A stretch of 7,399 nt of DNA from Euzebyaceae bacterium (lineage in GTDB: Bacteria; Actinomycetota; Nitriliruptoria; Euzebyales; Egibacteraceae): assembly GCA_013696915.1 (NCBI GenBank), contig JACCXR010000027.1, positions 1-7,399 of the forward strand. The letters are read 5' to 3'. Positions within the stretch are counted from its first letter, which is position 1; every line of letters starts with the position of its first letter. The translations under genes and the position numbers were made by a program. A model generated the notes under the pieces. The model did no database searches. It was not told where the DNA came from and worked only from the letters and a program-made list of their open reading frames with translations. This document shows positions 1 through 5,462 of the stretch, piece by piece.

Positions 1-891
1 CGGTCGTGCCTGGCGGTGCCCGGCTCGGACCCGAAGATGATGGCCCGCGCCGCCGGCACGGAGGCCGACCAGGTGTTCCTCGATCTCGAGGACGCGGTCG
101 CGCCGAACGAGAAGAAGGGGGCGCGGGCCAAGGTCGTGGAGGCGCTGAACAGCAACGACTACGGCGACAAGATCGTGGTCGTGCGGGTCAACGACGCCAC
201 CACCCGCTATCAGTACGACGACGTCATCGAACTGGTGCGGGGCGCCGGGGCGAAGCTCGACTGCCTGATGATCCCCAAGGTCCAGGACGCCGGCCAGCTG
301 TGGTTCGTCGAGAACCTGCTGAACCAGCTGGAGTCCGACCTGGAGCTCGACCGCCGCATCGGGCTGGAGGTGCAGATCGAGACCGGCACCGGCAGCGTGA
401 ACATGACCGAGATCGCGCGCGTCACCGACCGGATCGAGACGCTGATCTTCGGGCCGGGCGACTACGCCGCGAACCAGGGCGTCCCGCAGCTGGACCTCGG
501 CATGATCGAACGGGACTACCCCGGCCACCAGTGGCACTACATCCTCGCCCAGATCGTGAACACCGCCAGGGCGGTCGGCTGCGACGCGATCGACGGGCCG
601 TACGGCGACTACGGCGACCCCGAGGGCTACCGCGAGTCCGCGACCCGCGCGAAGCTGCTCGGCATCGACGGCAAGTGGTGCATCCACCCGTCCCAGGTCG
701 CGATCGCCAACGAGGTGTTCGCGCCGTCCAAGGAGCAGTTCGACCACGCCGAGCGGATGCTCGCCGCGTACGACGAGGCGGTGCAGGCCGGCAGGGGCGC
801 GGCGTCGCTGGACGGCAAGATGATCGACGAGGCCTCCCGCAAGATGGCGGAGAAGCTCGCCGCCCGCGGCCGCGCCGCCGGCCTCGGCTGA
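1..891 (+). CDS. HpcH/HpaI aldolase/citrate lyase (CitE) family CoA-ester lyase, 5' end missing
   Basis: The reading frame is open from base 1 and ends in TGA at 889-891, giving 296 visible residues. The first residues (RSCLAVPGSDPKM) match the usual N-terminus of this family, so only a short leader is cut off by the window edge. The GTG at 16 lies inside this conserved stretch and is not the real start. Family hallmarks, numbered from base 1, are DLEDAV at 28-33, VRVN at 61-64 (CoA/substrate arginine), metal-ligand Glu127 in EVQIET, metal-ligand Asp154 in FGPGDY, and GKWCIHPSQ at 224-232. Known relatives make or cleave malyl-CoA, methylmalyl-CoA or citramalyl-CoA with Mg2+ in the cytoplasm. 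The exact substrate cannot be read from sequence. The gene converges on the purine operon, so it is not part of that transcript. Glyoxylate, a typical partner substrate, is also an end product of ureide breakdown, but that link is inference. Confidence 0.92.
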   Translation, partial: RSCLAVPGSDPKMMARAAGTEADQVFLDLEDAVAPNEKKGARAKVVEALNSNDYGDKIVVVRVNDATTRYQYDDVIELVRGAGAKLDCLMIPKVQDAGQLWFVENLLNQLESDLELDRRIGLEVQIETGTGSVNMTEIARVTDRIETLIFGPGDYAANQGVPQLDLGMIERDYPGHQWHYILAQIVNTARAVGCDAIDGPYGDYGDPEGYRESATRAKLLGIDGKWCIHPSQVAIANEVFAPSKEQFDHAERMLAAYDEAVQAGRGAASLDGKMIDEASRKMAEKLAARGRAAGLG

Positions 892-972
892 CCCCCGACC
901 CGGCGTGTGTCGACACGGCTACCGGCTGCGTCACCGAGTCGACAGACCCCGGGGTGAGGTGGGCCCGCGACG
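892..972. other. Convergent intergenic spacer, no clear terminator
   Basis: Two convergent genes end on either side of this 81-nt spacer. It contains the palindrome GTGTCGACAC (907-916), a 7-bp inverted repeat TGTCGAC/GTCGACA (908-914 and 938-944) and the palindrome ACCCCGGGGT (946-955). Any of these could form a hairpin serving both strands, but none is followed by a T-run, so a terminator is possible and not demonstrated. Confidence 0.3.
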
Positions 973-1491
973 TCAGGTCGTCGGGGGGACGGCCGTTGCC
1001 GCGGGCGCCCAGCGGACCGGTTTGTCGACGAGCGCGGGCTCACAGGACCAGGGGAACTCGATCCAGCGCTGCGTACGGCGCCAGACGTAGTCGCAGTCGA
1101 CGATCGACCGGGGCTTGGCGTAGAGCACCGCGATGCGGGTCTCGGCGACCTTCTCCCGGCACAGATCCTCGACCAGCGCGAGCGTGTGGCCGGTGTCGGC
1201 GACGTCGTCGGCGATGAGCACGCGCGCGCCCTTCGCCTCGTCGAGGTTCAGGATCGGCGGCAGGACGACGGGCGCGTCGAGCCGCTCGTCGATGCCGGTG
1301 TAGTACTCGACGTTCAGCACGAAGCAGCTCTTCACGGCGAGCGCATAGGACAGCGCCCCAGCGACGGCGAGGCCGCCCCGCGCGATCGACAGGACGATGT
1401 CGGGTCGGTAGCCGTCGTCGACGACCGCCTGCGCGAGCTCGCGCGCCGCAGACCCGAAGGCCGCCCAGTCCAGGGTCTCGCGCTCGTCCAT
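973..1491 (-). CDS. Purine-type phosphoribosyltransferase (xanthine/guanine/hypoxanthine PRT-like)
   Basis: This 172-residue type I phosphoribosyltransferase carries the PRPP-binding motif VLIADDVADTGHT at residues 91-103. The N-terminal segment SIARGGLAVAGAL (35-47) is the pyrophosphate-loop region, and the C-terminal DYVWRRTQRWIEFPW (134-148) resembles the base-binding hood of xanthine-guanine PRTs. The expected reaction is purine base + PRPP to nucleoside monophosphate + PPi, in the cytoplasm. Base specificity cannot be assigned from sequence. The ATG at 1489-1491 is preceded by AGGAG at a 5-nt spacing, which fixes the start. It lies 35 nt downstream of the DUF6986 gene on the same strand and is probably the last gene of the urate-degradation operon. 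A salvage enzyme at the end of a catabolic operon could recover xanthine, guanine or hypoxanthine before oxidation; this is inference. The last ten or so residues are low in conservation (Ala/Pro/Thr-rich). Confidence 0.88.
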   Translation of the reverse strand: MDERETLDWAAFGSAARELAQAVVDDGYRPDIVLSIARGGLAVAGALSYALAVKSCFVLNVEYYTGIDERLDAPVVLPPILNLDEAKGARVLIADDVADTGHTLALVEDLCREKVAETRIAVLYAKPRSIVDCDYVWRRTQRWIEFPWSCEPALVDKPVRWAPAATAVPPTT

Positions 1492-1496
1492 GCCCG

Positions 1497-1501
1497 CTCC
1501 T
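1497..1501 (-). promoter_or_regulatory. Shine-Dalgarno of the phosphoribosyltransferase gene
   Basis: The minus strand reads AGGAG, then 5 nt, then the ATG at 1491. This is the clearest ribosome binding site in the window. It excludes longer in-frame starts that would run into the preceding gene. Confidence 0.75.
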
Positions 1502-1526
1502 GTTCCGGCCGCTGCGGCGGCCAACC

Positions 1527-2786
1527 CTATCCGGCAGGGTGCAGCGCCCCCGGGGCGAGGCCGGTGGCCGCGAGCACGTCGGCCTCCTTGACCGCGCCGG
1601 CGTCGACGGCCCGGCGGAGGTGCGCCACGAGGGCCTTCACGGTCGCCGGCTCGTCGAGCACCCCGCCGTCGCCGCCGCCCTGCTCCGTCCAGGCGCGCAC
1701 GCGCGCGCTGGTGCCGTCGAGATCGTCGAGCAGGAAGGCGAACACCACCGCGTACCGGCTCGGCAGGTGCGCGGGGTGCAGGTCCCAGCCCTGGACGTAG
1801 CCGTGGCGCAGCGAGTGGCGGACCTGGCCGGCGTGCACCCTCCAGGCCCGGCGCACCGCCGCGGTGCCGTCGCCGTCCGGCACGACGTTCGTCGACCCGT
1901 CGGACAGCCGCACCACCGTCCCGGCCAGCGCCACCTGCATGACGTGGCGGGCGAAGTCGCACGCCGGGTGGTCGAGCCGCTGCTCCGCCGGCGGCAGCCC
2001 GCAGGCCGCGGTGTAGTCGAAGACCCCGAAGTGCGCGCCCGACAGCCGCCCGCCGGCCACGTCGAGGAATCGCCGCAGCGCCAGCCGACCGTGGTCGTCG
2101 ACGACCGACTGGGTGGTCTCGACCTGGAGTTCGAAGCGCAGCGCCCCCGCCGGCAGCGACAGCGATCCCTCCAGTCGCTCGAGCAGCGACACGAACGCCG
2201 CCACGTGCTCGACCGCAACGACCTTCGGGAACGTGACGACGAAGCCCGCGGGCAGGGTGCCGCCGGTCGCGTCCAGCAGCGTGGTCAGGAAGACGTCGAG
2301 CGTGCGGATGCTGCGCCGGTGCAGCCCGTCGCAGAACGGCTTGACCCGCAGGCCGGCGAAGGGCGGCAGCGTGCCCTCCGCGACCGCGACCGCGACCGCG
2401 GCGGCGGCGGCCGCGGCGTGCGTGTCCTCCTCGTCGTCCACGCGGAGCCCGTACCCGTCCTCGAAGTCGACCCGCAGGTCCTCGACCGGCTCGCTCCCGA
2501 GCTTCGCGGCCACCCGCTCGCGGACCCGCCCGGCCAGGTCGCCTCGCAGGTCGAACGCCTCCGCCAGCGCCGGGCCGTCCGGTGCGTGCGCGTCGAGCAG
2601 CCGCAGGGCCTCCCGGCCGAAGTCCTGCGCGGTCGCGGCGGTGAAGCGGTCGGCGGGCACGTAGACGGTGCTCACCGGCTGCCGGCCACCGGGATCCCCC
2701 GGGTAGCGCGCCTGGTGCGCGGCGGTCGCGACCTCGACCCTGGCGGCGAGGTCCGCGACCTCCCCGGCCTGCAGCGACCGGCTCAC
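1527..2786 (-). CDS. DUF6986-type CitE-like aldolase/TIM-barrel protein of the urate operon
   Basis: This 419-residue protein has no established biochemical function that I know of. It looks like a distant CitE/malate-synthase-type TIM barrel. VDFEDGYG (106-113) parallels the DLED motif of CitE proteins, LRVKPF (146-151) supplies basic residues, FELQVETTQ (218-226) holds a putative metal-ligand Glu223, and FGVFDYTAACG (253-263) holds a putative ligand Asp257. These match the EVQIET and FGPGDY motifs of the lyase at 1-891. RHGYVQGWDLHPAHLPSRY (327-345) is another strongly conserved-looking block. The GTG at 2784-2786 overlaps the urate oxidase stop by 4 nt (GTGA); an adjacent in-frame GTG at 2787-2789 is an equally possible start. 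No good Shine-Dalgarno is seen, so translation probably depends on coupling. An alanine run at 124-130 comes from a GCG-rich repeat. Condensation or cleavage of a glyoxylate- or ureide-derived keto acid with an acyl-CoA is plausible but unproven. Confidence 0.85.
   Translation of the reverse strand: MSRSLQAGEVADLAARVEVATAAHQARYPGDPGGRQPVSTVYVPADRFTAATAQDFGREALRLLDAHAPDGPALAEAFDLRGDLAGRVRERVAAKLGSEPVEDLRVDFEDGYGLRVDDEEDTHAAAAAAAVAVAVAEGTLPPFAGLRVKPFCDGLHRRSIRTLDVFLTTLLDATGGTLPAGFVVTFPKVVAVEHVAAFVSLLERLEGSLSLPAGALRFELQVETTQSVVDDHGRLALRRFLDVAGGRLSGAHFGVFDYTAACGLPPAEQRLDHPACDFARHVMQVALAGTVVRLSDGSTNVVPDGDGTAAVRRAWRVHAGQVRHSLRHGYVQGWDLHPAHLPSRYAVVFAFLLDDLDGTSARVRAWTEQGGGDGGVLDEPATVKALVAHLRRAVDAGAVKEADVLAATGLAPGALHPAG
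2378..2418. repeat. Short GC-rich tandem repeat inside the DUF6986 gene
   Basis: Three exact copies of CCGCGA (2378-2395) run into a GCG/GCC triplet run. On the coding strand they encode the Ala/Val-rich stretch at residues 124-136 of the DUF6986 protein. It is probably a slippage-prone low-complexity helix segment and keeps the frame. Confidence 0.6.
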
Positions 2787-3649
2787 CACGGGGCGGCGCC
2801 CGCCCGCACGACCGTGCCCTCGATCGCGCCGAACGGGCGGTCGGCCGCGACGAAGACCTCGTTGTCGTTCGCCAGTCCGTACGGGCCGAGGTCGACCGGC
2901 AGATGGTGCTTGTTCGGCATGGTCAGGCGCACCGCCTCGACCTCCGGCCGGGCGGCGAGCACCGCCTCCCCCATCGCGTAGAGCGTGTGCTGCACCGACC
3001 GGCTGTCGTGGACCGCGAAGGTCTCGAGCAGGACCCGGCGCACCGCCTCGGCCGAGTCGCCCCAGTCGACCTCGCCGTCGCCGTCGCCGTAGCGCCACGC
3101 CGCCGTCAGGGCGGTCGCGAGGATGCGGTCGTCGGTCTCCGGCAGCGTGGTGAACTCGTCGGTGAGGAAGCCGCTGAAGGCGGAACCGGCGGACTTGAGG
3201 ATCGTGAGGTCGGCGACGCCGGCGGTCACGCGGGTCTGGTCCCGAGTGCGTGCGACCTCCACGGTCCGCCGGCCTCCGCCGAGCCGCGCGAAGGCGTGGG
3301 GGTGCGGCTCGCCGGCCACGGTCATGCGGGTCCAGGGCTCGGCGGAGATCGCGACGGTTGCCCTCGACGCGGCCGGCGCCGCGTCGAGGAAGCGCTCGGC
3401 CAGGCGGAGTCCGAACGCCTCGATCTCCTCCACCGAGCCGGTCTTCGCCAGCGCGTACACGGTCGCGAGCATCGTGTCGGTCGGCAGGATCGCCGCGTTG
3501 TCGCCAGCGGTGTGCGCCGCGTCGAAGTCGCCCTCCAGCCAGAGGTCGACGGTCAGGTCGGCGAGGTCGTGGCGGTCGGCGTGCCGCGTGACCTTCACGA
3601 GCCGGATGCCGGACTTGCCGTAGCGGTTGCCGCCGAGCGCGATCCTCAT
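2783..3649 (-). CDS. uox: Urate oxidase (uricase)
   Basis: This cofactor-free, oxygen-dependent enzyme oxidises urate to 5-hydroxyisourate and H2O2. The 288 residues are close to the usual single-domain uricase length, made of two tandem T-fold units. Visible landmarks are YGKSGIRLVKV at 10-20 with catalytic Lys12, PTDT at 56-59 with the Thr57-Asp58 pair, DLTILKSAGSAFSGF at 147-161 with Phe158 stacking on the substrate, TTLPETDDRILAT at 167-179 with Arg175, SVQHTLY at 218-224 with Gln220, and MPNKHH at 244-249 with catalytic His248. All expected active-site residues appear present. The ATG at 3647-3649 shares one base with the upstream TGA (TGATG) and has GAGG 6-7 nt before it; an in-frame TTG directly upstream is less likely. 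No OHCU decarboxylase domain is fused here, unlike Bacillus PucL. No C-terminal peroxisomal-type signal is seen or expected, so it should be cytoplasmic. Confidence 0.97.
   Translation of the reverse strand: MRIALGGNRYGKSGIRLVKVTRHADRHDLADLTVDLWLEGDFDAAHTAGDNAAILPTDTMLATVYALAKTGSVEEIEAFGLRLAERFLDAAPAASRATVAISAEPWTRMTVAGEPHPHAFARLGGGRRTVEVARTRDQTRVTAGVADLTILKSAGSAFSGFLTDEFTTLPETDDRILATALTAAWRYGDGDGEVDWGDSAEAVRRVLLETFAVHDSRSVQHTLYAMGEAVLAARPEVEAVRLTMPNKHHLPVDLGPYGLANDNEVFVAADRPFGAIEGTVVRAGAAPW
3073..3090. repeat. Hexanucleotide repeat in the uricase gene
   Basis: Three exact CGCCGT units lie in the urate oxidase coding strand complement and encode the acidic GDGDGE loop (residues 188-193). Hexamer changes would keep the frame, so the loop length may vary between strains. 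Confidence 0.5.
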
Positions 3650-3990
3650 CAACTGCCTCGATACGTGGTGTAGCCGTGCGGGGAGAGCAACAGCGGGACG
3701 TGGTAGTGCTCGTCGGGGTCGGCGACGTCGAACGTGACGGCGACCTCGGGGAAGAAACCGCTCACCCCCGCCGCGGCGAAGTACGCGCCGGTGTCGAACA
3801 GCAGGCGGTGGCGGCCCGGCCGCGGCGACCGGCCGTCCGGCACCAGGCCCGAGAGGCGGCCGTCGGCGTCGGTGGTCCCGCCGCCGGCGCGGAGCCAGGC
3901 GCCGTCGTCGCCCGCCTCCTGCAGCAGCACGGGCACGCCCTCGGCGGGCCGGCCGCTGGCCGTGTCCAGGACGTGCGTCGTGATCGTCAT
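3649..3990 (-). CDS. uraH: 5-hydroxyisourate hydrolase (transthyretin-like)
   Basis: This 113-residue transthyretin-like protein hydrolyses 5-hydroxyisourate, the unstable uricase product, to OHCU. It has the diagnostic N-terminus THVLDTASGRPAEGVPV (residues 5-21, catalytic His6), Arg45 in DADGRL, His97 in HYHVPLLLSP, and the family-defining C-terminal YRGS (110-113). The length is that of a single bacterial HIU hydrolase subunit, which normally forms a tetramer. There is no signal peptide, so it is cytoplasmic. The ATG at 3988-3990 overlaps the stop of the preceding gene by 4 nt (ATGA), and its own TGA shares one base with the uricase ATG. Only a distant GGAG, about 14 nt upstream, could act as a Shine-Dalgarno, so coupling from the upstream gene is likely. 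Confidence 0.97.
   Translation of the reverse strand: MTITTHVLDTASGRPAEGVPVLLQEAGDDGAWLRAGGGTTDADGRLSGLVPDGRSPRPGRHRLLFDTGAYFAAAGVSGFFPEVAVTFDVADPDEHYHVPLLLSPHGYTTYRGS
3656..3659 (-). promoter_or_regulatory. Shine-Dalgarno of urate oxidase
   Basis: GAGG on the minus strand lies 6 nt before the ATG at 3649. It supports that ATG over the adjacent upstream TTG. Confidence 0.5.
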
Positions 3991-5462
3991 GGCCGCACCA
4001 GCTTCTCCAGTCGGATGCGCGTGACTTTGCGCTGCTCCTCCGCGGCCACCCGGAGCTCGGTGTCCGGGTCGTTGCCCAGGCGGCGGTCCAGGTCGGCGAG
4101 CATCTCCTCGGCGCTGCGGCCGGTCGCGCAGATCAGGAAGACGTGGCCGAAGCGCTCCTCGTAGACGCGGTTCCCGGCGGCCAGCCGGGTGGGGGTGTCG
4201 CCGCCGGCGCCGGCCGCGGCGGACTGCTCCTGCTTCGACCAGGCGCTGCCTTCCCGGTCGCCGATGCGGGGGTGGGCCGCGAAGGCCTCCAGCCGGTCGG
4301 CGGCACCGAGGTCGCGCCACACGTCGTCCGCCGCGGCCGTGAGCGCGCCGAAGTCCCCGAAGGGGCGGCGCGCGGTCATCCCGGCGACCCAGGCGGTCGA
4401 GGCGCAGCAGGCGCGCAGGACCGTCTCGGCCTGCTCCCGCAGCAGGACGTCCAGCCAGCGCGTCCCCCACGCCCGCCAGCCGTCGTCGGTGACCCGGCCG
4501 CGGACCCGCAGCCGGGCGACGCCGCCGTCGGGGAAGATGTTCAGGCGGACGTGCGTCGCCGGGTCGGGGTCGTCCACGCCGAACAGGTGGCGCGCGTGGG
4601 GGCCGAGCCGCGTCTCGGGCACGACCGTCCGCCAGCCCTCCGCCGGCACGGCGTCGCCGCCGGCCGTGCACACCTCGACCGAGCAGCGGTCCGGGTGGTT
4701 GCCCTTGTAGTGGGTCGTGTCGATATCGACGCGCTCGACGACGCCGGTGGCGGCGAGCCGCACCACCGCCCAGTCGTGCCCCGGCCCGCGGCGTCGGCGC
4801 GTCTCCCAACCGTCGCCCATGTGCACGGAGTCGCCGACCATCACGAGGTTGTGGCGGGAGGCGAAGAACTCCCCGCTCGCGGCCGTCACCTGCCCGCCGT
4901 TGACGACGGCGGCCAGGTCCATGCCCCCCGCGCGGTCGGCGAGCCGGCGCAGATCCGGCAGCGGGTCCCCCTGGACGCGCAGTCGGGCGACGCCGCCGTC
5001 GGGGTGGATGACCAGCCGCACGTGGGTCACCCGTCGCGCGTCGTCGACGGCGAACCTCTGCGCCGAGTCGCCGACGAGCGGCGTCCGACCGACCAGCTCG
5101 TGCCACCGGACGCCGTCGGCGAGCACCTCGGCGGCGGGCGGGTCCCCCTCGACCGCGCAGCCCTCCAGCGAGAACGCCTCCGGGTGGTTCCCGCGGAAGT
5201 GGGTCGTGTCGACCACGACGCCGCGGACGACCCCGGGGACGCCGAGCCGCACGACCGCCCAGTCGGACCCGGGGGTCCGCCGGCGGCGCGTCTCCCACCC
5301 GTCCATCCACTTGCCGCGGTCGGTGTAGCGGCCGGCCTCGAACACCGGCGGCAGGGGGCTGAGGAGGTTCTCCTTCTCGGCGAAGAACTCGTCGTTGGCG
5401 GCCAGGACCATGCCGCCCAGCCGGCCCGCGGCGAGGTCGACGAGGTCGGCGAAGCCGGTCAC
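3987..5462 (-). CDS. alc: Allantoicase-OHCU decarboxylase fusion protein
   Basis: This 491-residue bifunctional enzyme has two domains. Residues 1-322 are allantoicase (allantoate to ureidoglycolate + urea), with the family's internal duplication clearly visible: MDGWETRRRR (53-62) and GDGWETRRRR (216-225), DTTHFRGNHPE (85-95) and DTTHYKGNHPD (248-258), HPDGGVARLRV (153-163) and FPDGGVARLRV (310-320). Residues about 335-491 are a complete OHCU decarboxylase, which makes (S)-allantoin. It shows ACCAST (351-356), catalytic His397 in HPRIGD, Glu412, ERFGHVFLICATG (436-448), RLGNDPDTEL (461-470) and a C-terminal EEQRKVTRIRLEKL (475-488) carrying the expected arginine. The linker is only about 10-15 residues and there is no stop or frame change, so this is a true in-frame fusion. 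The GTG at 5460-5462 overlaps the allantoinase TGA by 4 nt and has AAGGGG 5 nt upstream. The 3' end overlaps the HIU hydrolase gene by 4 nt. Confidence 0.95.
   Translation of the reverse strand: MTGFADLVDLAAGRLGGMVLAANDEFFAEKENLLSPLPPVFEAGRYTDRGKWMDGWETRRRRTPGSDWAVVRLGVPGVVRGVVVDTTHFRGNHPEAFSLEGCAVEGDPPAAEVLADGVRWHELVGRTPLVGDSAQRFAVDDARRVTHVRLVIHPDGGVARLRVQGDPLPDLRRLADRAGGMDLAAVVNGGQVTAASGEFFASRHNLVMVGDSVHMGDGWETRRRRGPGHDWAVVRLAATGVVERVDIDTTHYKGNHPDRCSVEVCTAGGDAVPAEGWRTVVPETRLGPHARHLFGVDDPDPATHVRLNIFPDGGVARLRVRGRVTDDGWRAWGTRWLDVLLREQAETVLRACCASTAWVAGMTARRPFGDFGALTAAADDVWRDLGAADRLEAFAAHPRIGDREGSAWSKQEQSAAAGAGGDTPTRLAAGNRVYEERFGHVFLICATGRSAEEMLADLDRRLGNDPDTELRVAAEEQRKVTRIRLEKLVRP

Noticed and set aside
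908..944. Hairpin between the convergent genes as a rho-independent terminator
   Set aside because: The stem is only 7 bp with a 23-nt loop and no T-run on either strand. It was kept only as a remark in the spacer entry.
6..1217. Long plus-strand frame overlapping the CoA-ester lyase in another frame
   Set aside because: Arg-rich shadow translation. The lyase frame has full family motifs, and this one continues antisense into the phosphoribosyltransferase gene.
1539..2981. Long plus-strand reading frame opposite the DUF6986 and uricase genes
   Set aside because: Low-complexity shadow that crosses a gene boundary and has no recognisable domain.
3650..3652. TTG as urate oxidase start
   Set aside because: The adjacent ATG at 3647-3649 gives the standard start, better coupling to the upstream TGA and a suitable GAGG distance.
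3991..5310. Upstream extension of the HIU hydrolase frame
   Set aside because: Arg/Pro-rich out-of-frame read of the fusion gene. The transthyretin-like domain starts at the ATG at 3990.
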